A stretch of 11,676 bases of DNA from PVC group bacterium (GTDB taxonomy: Bacteria; Verrucomicrobiota; Kiritimatiellia; CAIKKV01; PXCX01): positions 1-11,676 of the forward strand of contig PWZG01000308.1 of assembly GCA_003567575.1 (NCBI GenBank), read 5' to 3'. Under the pieces are notes generated by a model, which saw nothing but the letters and a program-made list of their open reading frames with translations, was not told where the DNA came from and did no database searches. Shown here one piece after another: positions 1 through 6,772 of this stretch. Every line of letters begins with the position of its first letter. The first letter of the stretch is position 1. Position numbers and translations under genes: made by a program.

Positions 1-638
1 CCGCGCCAAGCCGTCACGTTAACTACCTCATCGCTGCCGTCCGCAAGGTGGCCGCCTTTGAGCACACAACCGATGTTCCAGCGTTCAGCAATAACGACGG
101 CAGCCCGCTGCTGTGCCGCGAGGTCGCTTATGGCGGCGCCGGCCAGGATTTCGGCCTCGTGAATGTTGGGTGTCACGACGGTAGCCGCCGGCAACAATCG
201 GGTTTGCAACATGTCCACCGCATCATCACGCAGCAATCGCGCGCCGGATCCGGCCACCATGACCGGATCAACCACCAGAACCGGCGGTTGCCTTCGGCGC
301 ATCTCGGCGGCCACGACGGCAATGATATCGGCACTGTACAGCATCCCCGTTTTCACGGCCTGCACGGGGAATGCGTCCCACACGGCGGCGATCTGGGCCG
401 CGATCATATCGGTGTCCACGGGACGGATTGCGGTAACGGTATCCGGATTCTGGGCCGTCAGACAGGTAATGGCACAGGTCCCGAATACGCCGGCGGCGGC
501 AAATGTCTGCAGATCTGCCTGGATACCGGCGCCGCCACCGCTGTCCGATCCGGCAATCGTCAATACCGCCGGACGACAAGCTTGGGTTGCGGACTGTGGG
601 TTACGGGTTTCAGGAGCATGGCGTTTGTTTTTATCCAT
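1..638 (-). CDS. thiD: Hydroxymethylpyrimidine/phosphomethylpyrimidine kinase, 3'-truncated by window edge
   Basis: ThiD phosphorylates HMP and HMP-phosphate to HMP-PP for thiamine synthesis in the cytoplasm. It is a ribokinase-fold enzyme. The 212 visible residues show the N-terminal substrate and glycine-rich motif GSDSGGGAGIQAD (residues 30-42), KTGML (96-100), DPVMVAGSG (124-132), TPNIHEAEIL (156-165) and VLKGGHL (192-198), all in the usual ThiD order. The reading frame is open at base 1, so roughly the last 50-60 residues lie outside, including the GTGC-type catalytic motif. The ATG at 638 is the only reasonable start: upstream the frame hits the argG stop codon 21 nt away with no other start between. 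No strong Shine-Dalgarno is visible, so translation may depend on coupling to argG. It is the last visible gene of the rplM-to-argG run. A ThiD/ThiE fusion cannot be excluded because the C-terminus is missing. Confidence 0.93.
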   Translation of the reverse strand, partial: MDKNKRHAPETRNPQSATQACRPAVLTIAGSDSGGGAGIQADLQTFAAAGVFGTCAITCLTAQNPDTVTAIRPVDTDMIAAQIAAVWDAFPVQAVKTGMLYSADIIAVVAAEMRRRQPPVLVVDPVMVAGSGARLLRDDAVDMLQTRLLPAATVVTPNIHEAEILAGAAISDLAAQQRAAVVIAERWNIGCVLKGGHLADGSDEVVNVTAWR

Positions 639-659
639 GGATAAGGTATCGGCAACGAA

Positions 660-1898
660 TTACCATCCGTCGCCGATTTGTCCGGCTTTAGCCAGGGCGC
701 GTGCTTCGACGCCCTGAATTTCGGCATATCCTTGCGAACTGACGGGGTTAAGGCCTTCGCTGATTTCCATTGAGGCATCGGCTTCATTGTATAGCGACGC
801 CGGGCAGTCGGTGAGCGCATTGAACAACAAATTGCCTTTGTACATTTCCAGCGTTACCGTTCCCGTCGCGAATCGCGCCAGGCTTGCGATCGCCTGACGG
901 GCCGCTGCGACTACCGGATCGAATACGCGGCCATCGTAAATCCCGTCGGCGACAATGGCAGACATGGCACGGAACATCCGGGCGGCGCGCCGGTCCAGCA
1001 CGGCCTGATAAATTTGTTGCAATGCCGTCCCCAGCAGTTCCATGCCGGGCGCTTCATAGACGCCACGACTTTTGGTTCCGACAATCCGGTTTTCGAGTGC
1101 ATTTTTCAGGCCTATTCCATGCCGGCCGGCGATCTGGTTGGCTTCCTGCATCATCGCCAACGGTTCCAGAACATGGTCATTGACGGCCACGGGCAGTCCT
1201 GCTTCAAACCGGATACGAACCGTTTCCGAACGATCCGGCGCCTTGTCAGGCCATACCACCATCGTTGGTTCGACGATGCGGCAGGGCGTTTCCAAACTTT
1301 CCAAATCGGCGGCTTCATGCGAAAGACCGGCCAGGTTGGCGTCCGTCGAATACCGTTTGGCGCTGCCGCCGAACGTTTCGATTCCGTGTCCGGCAAGATA
1401 ACGCTGCATTTCGGCGCGGCCGGGAAATTCCGTCAGCAAGGCGGGGTCGCGCCACGGCGCGTACACTTTCATTTTCGGCGCCAGCACGTTGGTATAGCGT
1501 TCGAAACGCATCTGGTCGTTACCGCGTCCGGTCGCCCCGTGTGCCAGTACGGTACAGCCGTGTTGCTGCAGCTCTGGTAACAGACCGCGAACCGTCACGG
1601 CACGCGCGATTCCGGTCGAATTCCAGTATCCGCCGTCATACATGGCCTGGGAGCGAATGACGTCGAGGCACGCCTGCGCCATATCCTGTTTGAGATCCAC
1701 GATCACCGTGGGTGCGCCGCAGGGTTCCATGCGCCGCGCCACATCGGCGATGTCCGTCTCGTCAGGTTGACCCAGATCGGCGCTGAAACAAACCAGTTCG
1801 ATGTCCAGATCCACCAGTTTTCGCGCGATCGTCCGGCTGTCGAGTCCGCCGGATACACATAATCCGACCTTTTCACCTTTCATCTCATGAAGTTGCAT
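660..1898 (-). CDS. argG: Argininosuccinate synthase, divergent subfamily
   Basis: This enzyme condenses citrulline and aspartate using ATP, the penultimate step of arginine synthesis. The protein is 412 aa. The PP-loop SGGLDS is at residues 16-21, followed by FSADLGQPDE, then GGYWNSTGIARAV, HGATGRGNDQMRFE, VYAPWRDP and YSTDANLAGLSHEAADLE. The mixture is unusual: HGATG-GNDQ-RFE is like the common short ArgG type, while YSTD-N--G--HEA-DLE is like the E. coli type. The usual SGGLDTS reads SGGLDSR here. I chose the ATG at 1898 because GAGGAAACAGG lies just upstream at proper spacing. It overlaps the argD 3' end by 14 nt. An ATG at 1919 (seven residues longer) and one at 1883 remain possible. The function call is firm; the subfamily placement is from memory. 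Confidence 0.93.
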   Translation of the reverse strand: MQLHEMKGEKVGLCVSGGLDSRTIARKLVDLDIELVCFSADLGQPDETDIADVARRMEPCGAPTVIVDLKQDMAQACLDVIRSQAMYDGGYWNSTGIARAVTVRGLLPELQQHGCTVLAHGATGRGNDQMRFERYTNVLAPKMKVYAPWRDPALLTEFPGRAEMQRYLAGHGIETFGGSAKRYSTDANLAGLSHEAADLESLETPCRIVEPTMVVWPDKAPDRSETVRIRFEAGLPVAVNDHVLEPLAMMQEANQIAGRHGIGLKNALENRIVGTKSRGVYEAPGMELLGTALQQIYQAVLDRRAARMFRAMSAIVADGIYDGRVFDPVVAAARQAIASLARFATGTVTLEMYKGNLLFNALTDCPASLYNEADASMEISEGLNPVSSQGYAEIQGVEARALAKAGQIGDGW

Positions 1899-3114
1899 TG
1901 CCTGTTTCCTCTTCGTCAATCTTTAATCCGTGCCATTCCGTCAATGCATCGTCGATCATTTCCAATGCTTCATCAATTTCGTTGTCGCGAACCGTTAACG
2001 GTGGCAGAAAACGGATCACGTTTCCCTTGCCGCCTACGGTGATCAATCCCATATCGGTCAGGATATCGGCCAGTTCCTTGACTGGACGATCGGCTTCCAA
2101 CCCGATCATCAAGCCGAGACCGCGCACATCCCGGATGCGTTCAAACCGGTCGGCATGTTTTTCGAGCGCTTGTTTGAAGCGGGCGCCGGCGGAGGCCGCC
2201 CGTTCAACCAGTTTTTCTTGCGCAATCGTTTCAATAACGGCAAGCGCCGTTGCGCATGCCAGCGGTGATCCGCCGAACGTGCTGGCATGTTTGCCGGGCT
2301 CCATGACATTGGCCAAAGCCGGCTGCGCCACGACCGCGCCGATCGCATAGCCGCCGCCCAGTGATTTTGCGAGCGAAAACGCATCCGGCGCCACGCCGGC
2401 GTGCTGAAACCCAAACCATTTACCGGTACGCCCCATTCCGCACTGGACTTCGTCGCAGAACATCAGCAGATCGCGTTCATCGCACAGCGCCCGAACACCA
2501 CGCATAAATTCCGTCGTAGCGACCTGAACGCCGCCCTCGCCCTGTACCGCTTCGAGTAGAATCGCGCCGGTACGCTCCGTTACAGCCCGGCGCACCGATT
2601 CCAAATCGTTGAATTCGGCGTAAACAAATCCGGGCATTACCGGGTCGAATCCCTCGCGAATCCGTTCCTGTCCCGTGGCCGCCATCGTTGCCAAAGTCCG
2701 GCCATGAAATGAATTCCGCATGCAAACAATCTCGAAACGCCCGGTTGCATGCCCGCGCAAACGCGCCAGTTTAATCAACGCTTCATTGGCTTCGGCGCCG
2801 GAATTACAGAAAAAACTTTTCCCGCCATCCGTCAAGATGCTCAGTTTGCGGGCCAGCAGGGCTTGCGGCCGATTATAGTGTAAATTGGATACGTGGACCA
2901 ATTGTTCGGCCTGCTCGCGCATCGCGGCCAGGACGCGCGGATGACCGTGCCCGAGATTGGTGACGGCGATACCAGATGAAAAATCGAGATATACCTTTCC
3001 GTCCGCGTCCCACACCTTGGTGCCTCGTCCGCGCGTCAGCACCAGCGCCGGGGCGTACGTCGGCATAACGTATTGTTGATAAAGGTTGACGATGTCTTCC
3101 GTTCGGGTTGTCAT
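1885..3114 (-). CDS. argD: Acetylornithine aminotransferase
   Basis: This PLP-dependent class III aminotransferase converts N-acetylglutamate semialdehyde plus glutamate to N-acetylornithine. The 409-aa length is typical. Visible motifs are GIAVTNLGHGHP (residues 48-59), NSGAEANEA (104-112), SFHGRT (135-140), EAVQGEGGV (188-196), FCDEVQCGMGRTG (219-231, with D221 contacting the PLP pyridine nitrogen) and SLAKSLGGG (247-255), where K250 should be the Schiff-base lysine. TFGGSPLA (279-286) completes the cofactor-binding set. The start ATG at 3114 overlaps the argB stop in an ATGA arrangement, which implies translational coupling. The position between argB and argG supports ArgD rather than another ornithine or GABA aminotransferase, although ArgD enzymes often also serve in lysine synthesis (DapC). 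Confidence 0.96.
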   Translation of the reverse strand: MTTRTEDIVNLYQQYVMPTYAPALVLTRGRGTKVWDADGKVYLDFSSGIAVTNLGHGHPRVLAAMREQAEQLVHVSNLHYNRPQALLARKLSILTDGGKSFFCNSGAEANEALIKLARLRGHATGRFEIVCMRNSFHGRTLATMAATGQERIREGFDPVMPGFVYAEFNDLESVRRAVTERTGAILLEAVQGEGGVQVATTEFMRGVRALCDERDLLMFCDEVQCGMGRTGKWFGFQHAGVAPDAFSLAKSLGGGYAIGAVVAQPALANVMEPGKHASTFGGSPLACATALAVIETIAQEKLVERAASAGARFKQALEKHADRFERIRDVRGLGLMIGLEADRPVKELADILTDMGLITVGGKGNVIRFLPPLTVRDNEIDEALEMIDDALTEWHGLKIDEEETGNATS

Positions 3115-3983
3115 GCGGTAATCTCCGTTCCAATCCCTTTGTCGGTGAATATTTCAAGCAGTAACGAGTGGTTCACGCGACCATCAATCAAGTGAACCTT
3201 ACCTACGCCGGCGGCAATGGCTTCGACCGCGCTACGCATTTTGGGCAACATCCCGCCGGCAATCGTACCGCAGTCGATGAGCGCGCCGACATCGTCGGCG
3301 TGAACCGTCGAAATGAGGCTGCCGGCATCGGCGGGATTGCGTAGAAGCCCGGGTACATCGGATAAAAACGCCAGTTTCCGGGCCGGTAACGCCCGCGCAA
3401 CGGCGGCAGCGGCATCATCGGCGTTCAGATTGTATGTCGCGCCGTCGTCGCCAAGCCCCAACGGGGTTACGACCGGAATGACACCGCGTTCGAACAATTT
3501 CAGGATGGGATCGACACAGGTTTTGCGTATATTGCCCACAAACCCCCAGTTCAAACGTTCACCCGTGACTTGATCGTACTCTTCAAGTCTGTCAACGCTA
3601 AATAAATCGCGACCGTCAACCGTTTCGGCGCGACCGCCGAACCGTTGGATGGTGGCGACGATTTCAGGATTTATCTCCCGGCTAAGGACGGCATCGACCA
3701 CCTTGATGGCCGCGGCATCGGTTACCCGCAGTCCGCGAACAAATCCCGGGGTCAATCCCTTTTCCCGCATACGTTGCGAAATCGCGTTGCCGCCGCCGTG
3801 GACAATCACGGGTAGCATGCCGACACATTCCATGAATGTTATATCCTGCAGGATCCCGTCATGTTGCGGTTTGGATTCCATGGCGCTGCCGCCGAATTTA
3901 ACCGTAATGTACGCGCCGCGAAACCGCTGAATATACGGTAATGCCTCGATCAATACGGCCGCTTTTCCTATCGGAGTATTCAT
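3111..3983 (-). CDS. argB: N-acetylglutamate kinase, probably the arginine-inhibited class
   Basis: It phosphorylates N-acetyl-L-glutamate with ATP, the second step of arginine synthesis. The protein is 290 aa in the amino acid kinase fold. Motifs: VKFGGSAM (residues 28-35, with K29 catalytic), VHGGGNAI (61-68), RGLRVTD (83-89), NLNADDAAAAVARAL (from 185) and GGMLPKM near the C-terminal third. The N-terminal segment EALPYIQRFRG before the first strand matches the extra helix of hexameric, arginine-feedback-inhibited enzymes and is absent from E. coli ArgB. This is inferred from family knowledge. The ATG at 3983 lies 2 nt after the argJ stop. An upstream ATG at 4031 would overlap argJ and adds residues not expected in the family, so I rejected it. 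No good Shine-Dalgarno is visible; coupling to argJ is likely. Confidence 0.95.
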   Translation of the reverse strand: MNTPIGKAAVLIEALPYIQRFRGAYITVKFGGSAMESKPQHDGILQDITFMECVGMLPVIVHGGGNAISQRMREKGLTPGFVRGLRVTDAAAIKVVDAVLSREINPEIVATIQRFGGRAETVDGRDLFSVDRLEEYDQVTGERLNWGFVGNIRKTCVDPILKLFERGVIPVVTPLGLGDDGATYNLNADDAAAAVARALPARKLAFLSDVPGLLRNPADAGSLISTVHADDVGALIDCGTIAGGMLPKMRSAVEAIAAGVGKVHLIDGRVNHSLLLEIFTDKGIGTEITA

Positions 3984-3985
3984 GG

Positions 3986-5206
3986 TTACGTCATGTATGC
4001 CGCGTTGATACGAACATATTCCTCGGTACAATCACAGGACCACATCATGTATTCGCCGATACCGCCGCCGAGGTCTATGGTCAACCGGAAAGCCGGTTTT
4101 TCAATGACCTTCCGCAACGTGGCGAACGGGATATCCGTTGCACAACCGTTATGCACGGCCGTCAGATCGTCATAAGCGATGGCGATACGGTCTTCACTGA
4201 ATACGGCGCCGGAAACTCCCAACGCGGCCATTACGCGACCCCAGTTGGGGTCGGCGCCGGTCCACGATGTTTTCACTAGCAACGATCGCGCCACCGCGCG
4301 CGCCGCCTTTGCGGCATCAGCCGCATCCACGGCGCCACGCACGGTAACTTCGACCACTTTGGTCGCGCCTTCACCGTCCGCCACTACGGCATAAGCCAGG
4401 CGACGGCATACGGCGGTGAGTTTATCCGTAAACATATCCCAGCCCGGCGCCTCAGGAACCAATTGCGGCGTATTGCCCGCCTGCCCGTTGGCCAAAAACA
4501 GCACGGTATCGTTGGTGCTTTGATCGCCGTCGACGGTCACCCGGTTAAACGATGCGTCAACCGCCTGTTGCAACGCCGACTGAAGGGCTGTCGGCGTGAT
4601 CGCGGCATCGGTCGTGATAAACGCCAATAACGTGGCCATACACGGTTCGATCATTCCGGCGCCTTTAACCATGCCGCCAATGGTGACCGGAACACCGTTA
4701 ACCGGGAAAGTAACGGCAACATGTTTTTCGCGGGTATCCGTCGTCATAATGGCGCGTGCGGCCGCATCGCCGCCCGCCTGCGACAATCGTGCCGGCATAC
4801 CGGGAATGGCATCCGAAATTTTATTAATCGGCAGCGGTACGCCAATGGTTCCCGTCGAGCAAACCAACACGGCATCGGCATTACAATCGAGTGCCGCCGC
4901 CGTTTCGGCGGCCATACGTTTCGTGTCGCGCATGCCTGCCGCGCCGGTACATGCGTTGGCATTTCCACTGTTAACAATGATGGCCCGCACCGGCGCCGCG
5001 CGGCTCAGAATATCCCGGCAGTATCTTACCGGCGCCGCTTGAATCCGGTTGGTCGTAAACATACCGGCGGCAATCGCGGGCGATTCCGATACCAATAAGG
5101 CTAAATCATCACGATTCGAGCGGATTCCGGCAGCAGCCGTCGCCGCCGTAAAACCTTTCGGCGTTGTTACGCCGCCGTTGAATATTTCGCCTTGCGACGG
5201 ATTCAT
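3986..5206 (-). CDS. argJ: Bifunctional ornithine acetyltransferase / N-acetylglutamate synthase
   Basis: ArgJ transfers the acetyl group from N-acetylornithine to glutamate, closing the acetyl cycle; many members also use acetyl-CoA. The protein is 406 aa, the usual length. Motifs: FTTNRIQAAPV (residues 50-60), VNSGNANACTG (78-88), STGTIG (117-122, oxyanion-hole region), KGAGMIEPCMATLLAF (181-196) and the C-terminal YVRINAAYMT. Family knowledge places self-cleavage between A191 and T192, giving alpha and beta chains with T192 as the nucleophile. C189 stands where many homologues have Asn (PNMAT). The ATG at 5206 follows the rpsI stop by 10 nt and no clear Shine-Dalgarno is present. A 7-bp hairpin (5209-5227) occupies that junction. 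Whether it is bifunctional or acetylornithine-only cannot be told from the sequence alone. Confidence 0.96.
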   Translation of the reverse strand: MNPSQGEIFNGGVTTPKGFTAATAAAGIRSNRDDLALLVSESPAIAAGMFTTNRIQAAPVRYCRDILSRAAPVRAIIVNSGNANACTGAAGMRDTKRMAAETAAALDCNADAVLVCSTGTIGVPLPINKISDAIPGMPARLSQAGGDAAARAIMTTDTREKHVAVTFPVNGVPVTIGGMVKGAGMIEPCMATLLAFITTDAAITPTALQSALQQAVDASFNRVTVDGDQSTNDTVLFLANGQAGNTPQLVPEAPGWDMFTDKLTAVCRRLAYAVVADGEGATKVVEVTVRGAVDAADAAKAARAVARSLLVKTSWTGADPNWGRVMAALGVSGAVFSEDRIAIAYDDLTAVHNGCATDIPFATLRKVIEKPAFRLTIDLGGGIGEYMMWSCDCTEEYVRINAAYMT

Positions 5207-5208
5207 AC

Positions 5209-5227
5209 CGAAACGCTTAACGTTTCG
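5209..5227 (-). other. Hairpin spanning the rpsI stop / argJ start junction
   Basis: On the transcribed strand the sequence reads CGAAACG-TTAAG-CGTTTCG, a perfect 7-bp stem with a 5-nt loop. The rpsI stop codon TAA lies in the loop, and the argJ ATG begins 2 nt after the stem. No U-tract follows, so it is not a standard intrinsic terminator. By position it could hide the argJ initiation region unless ribosomes finishing rpsI open it, or act as an RNA-processing site between the ribosomal and arginine parts of the transcript. The structure is seen in the sequence; the function is inference. Confidence 0.45.
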
Positions 5228-5615
5228 AGAATTGGAAGCGTTTACGGGCGCCCGGCTGACCGGGTTTCTTGCGCTCTTTCATCCGTGAATCGCGAGTGAG
5301 ACAACCGCTATTCTTGAGGACTTCACGCAATGATTGATCGGCACTGGTCAGCGCTCGCGCAATCGCGTGACGCATGGCGCCGGCCTGCCCGAAAATTCCG
5401 CCGCCTGACGCTTTCGCCATCACGTCGAACTTGTTAAGCGTATCCGTCAACTGCATCGGTTGCTCAACATAACTTTTGACCGCTGCCGAACAAAAATAAG
5501 CATCCGGCTGACGATTATTGACTACCCATTTACCGTTTCCGGGCCGCAAACGCACACGCACCACGGCCGTTTTACGGCGTCCGGTCGCACTGAATTCCTG
5601 AATTGTTTCCGCCAC
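5217..5615 (-). CDS. rpsI: 30S ribosomal protein S9
   Basis: S9 is a small-subunit ribosomal protein whose C-terminal tail reaches toward the P-site tRNA. The 132-aa product carries the family hallmarks ATGRRKTAVVRV (residues 10-21), the GGG-----GA-RH-IARAL region and the almost invariant C-terminus RKRFQFSKR. The start is a GTG at 5615: it is preceded by GGGAGG at 7-nt spacing and gives the normal length, whereas the upstream in-frame ATG at 5693 would overlap rplM and add non-family residues. It follows rplM after 16 nt, as in most bacteria, and leads directly into argJ 10 nt after its stop. Confidence 0.97.
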   Translation of the reverse strand: MAETIQEFSATGRRKTAVVRVRLRPGNGKWVVNNRQPDAYFCSAAVKSYVEQPMQLTDTLNKFDVMAKASGGGIFGQAGAMRHAIARALTSADQSLREVLKNSGCLTRDSRMKERKKPGQPGARKRFQFSKR

Positions 5616-5622
5616 AATATTT

Positions 5623-5628
5623 CCTCCC
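5623..5628 (-). promoter_or_regulatory. Ribosome binding site fixing the rpsI GTG start
   Basis: GGGAGG lies 7 nt upstream of the GTG at 5615. It is among the best Shine-Dalgarno matches in the window and decides the GTG start over the upstream ATG at 5693. Confidence 0.85.
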
Positions 5629-5631
5629 GCT

Positions 5632-6066
5632 TTACGCGTCGAATGCCAAGGTCTCGGGTCGTTGCGCGGTATGCGGATGTTCCGCTCCGGCATAAACTTT
5701 CAAACGGCTAAAGGCATTCCGATTCAATGCGTTTTTCGGAAGCATCCCTTTGACCGCCAATTCTATCATACGTTCGGGATGCTTGCTCCGCACTTCAGCA
5801 GCCGTCTGTTCCTTTAATCCGCCGCGATACCCGCTAAAACGCTGGTAAATCTTCTGGCTTTCTTTTTTTCCCGTCAGCTTTACACGCGCGGCATTTATAA
5901 CAACGACAAAATCACCCGTGTCCACATGTGGCGTATAAATCGCTTTGCCACGGCCCCGCAACAGGCCGGCGGCTTTAACCGCCAATCGCCCCAACGGACG
6001 GTCGGCGGCGTCCAACAACAGCCAACGACGCTGTATCTGTGACGCATTCGGTATGGTGGTCTTCAT
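5632..6066 (-). CDS. rplM: 50S ribosomal protein L13
   Basis: L13 is an early-assembly large-subunit protein that binds 23S rRNA. The 144-aa product shows the family pattern RRWLLLDAADRPLGRLA, YTPHVDTGDFVVVINA, the lysine-rich TGKK segment, and AVKGMLPKNALNRNAFSRLKVYAG-EHPH-AQ near the C-terminus. The ATG at 6066 gives the usual length. GGAAGG sits 11 nt upstream of it, slightly long spacing. The frame stays open to an ATG at 6234, but that extension would run through the promoter and is not part of the family. It is the first gene of the minus-strand operon, with a short leader of about 30 nt. Confidence 0.97.
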   Translation of the reverse strand: MKTTIPNASQIQRRWLLLDAADRPLGRLAVKAAGLLRGRGKAIYTPHVDTGDFVVVINAARVKLTGKKESQKIYQRFSGYRGGLKEQTAAEVRSKHPERMIELAVKGMLPKNALNRNAFSRLKVYAGAEHPHTAQRPETLAFDA

Positions 6067-6103
6067 TTGATCGCTTTCCTTCCTGAAATAAACACGAGCG
6101 GGA

Positions 6104-6132
6104 AATATACAAATTAACGCCGGTTTTGTCAA
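6104..6132 (-). promoter_or_regulatory. Sigma-70-type promoter of the rplM-rpsI-arg-thiD operon
   Basis: On the minus strand there is a perfect -35 box TTGACA (6132-6127), a 17-bp spacer and a -10 box TATATT (6109-6104, 5 of 6). This is a near-ideal housekeeping promoter. Transcription should begin around 6095-6099, leaving about 30 nt before the rplM ATG. A strong constitutive promoter fits a ribosomal-protein operon. No equally good promoter was noticed inside the downstream arg genes, though this was not searched exhaustively. Confidence 0.85.
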
Positions 6133-6172
6133 GAGCGTATTTTCCGTCCCCGCGAAATCGGCAAACCAATGC

Positions 6173-6201
6173 TGGACGCCGCCGCCGATCATGCGTATAA
6201 T
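6173..6201 (+). promoter_or_regulatory. Sigma-70-type promoter of def
   Basis: The plus strand has a perfect -10 TATAAT at 6196-6201, 17 bp after TGGACG (6173-6178, 4 of 6 to TTGACA). The start of transcription would be near 6208, immediately before the def start region, so the leader would be only about 13 nt or absent. It is divergent from the rplM promoter; the two predicted start points are about 110 bp apart and the boxes do not overlap. Confidence 0.75.
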
Positions 6202-6220
6202 TCCGGGCATGGAAAAAGGC

Positions 6221-6772
6221 ATGCATCGACCCATTCTAACCTATGGCGCACCCGAACTGCGGCGCAAAGCGGCGCCCGTGGAAACCGTCGACGACGAGGT
6301 ACGGTCGCTGGCGCGCGCTATGCTCGCCACGATGAAGGCCGCCAATGGTATCGGATTGGCCGCCGAACAAATCGGCGTCGCACGCGCGATTTGTGTCGTC
6401 AATGTACCTGCCGAGCACGATATCAACGATGACGGCGAACGTTTGAATCCGAACGTGACGATGCCGTTGATCATGATCAACCCTCGAATTGCGCCGCGCG
6501 GGAAACGCCGCGAATCCGAACCGGAAGGCTGCCTGAGTTTTCCTGGAATTACCGCCGCCATCACGCGACCTTACCGTATCACCGCGACTTATACCGATTT
6601 GCAAGGGCATCTCCATGAAGTCGAAACCAGCGACCTGGTGGCACGGGCGATTCAACACGAAGTCGATCATCTGAACGGTGTTCTGCTGGTCGACCGCATG
6701 TCCGCCGTCAAAAAAGTCAGTCTGGCGGGCGCGTTGAAAAGGTTGAAAACCAAGACTAACGCCAGCCGGTGA
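6221..6772 (+). CDS. def: Peptide deformylase
   Basis: This metalloenzyme removes the formyl group from the N-terminal methionine of nascent proteins. All three family motifs are present: GIGLAAEQIG (residues 43-52, with Glu where many have Pro), EGCLS (102-106, C104 being a metal ligand) and QHEVDH (145-150, supplying two His ligands and the catalytic Glu). The start is uncertain among ATGs at 6191, 6209 and 6221. The first overlaps the -10 box and would lie upstream of the predicted transcription start. ATG 6221 gives M-HRPILTY, matching the usual beginning of the family, with GGA 7 nt upstream; 6209 would be a nearly leaderless start. The protein is then 183 aa. No fmt partner is adjacent. 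The 3' end overlaps the convergent ORF by 17 bp. Confidence 0.95.
   Translation: MHRPILTYGAPELRRKAAPVETVDDEVRSLARAMLATMKAANGIGLAAEQIGVARAICVVNVPAEHDINDDGERLNPNVTMPLIMINPRIAPRGKRRESEPEGCLSFPGITAAITRPYRITATYTDLQGHLHEVETSDLVARAIQHEVDHLNGVLLVDRMSAVKKVSLAGALKRLKTKTNASR

Noticed and set aside
1014..1580. Plus-strand open frames opposite argG (and similar ones opposite argD, argB, argJ and leuC)
   Set aside because: They lie wholly antisense to well-identified genes, have low-complexity or arginine-rich compositions and no recognisable motifs.
5217..5693. Longer rpsI beginning at the ATG at 5693
   Set aside because: It would overlap rplM by about 60 nt and adds non-family residues; the GTG at 5615 has a strong GGGAGG.
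5632..6234. Longer rplM beginning at 6234
   Set aside because: The extension crosses the predicted promoter and adds 56 residues absent from L13 proteins; the ATG at 6066 gives the standard length.
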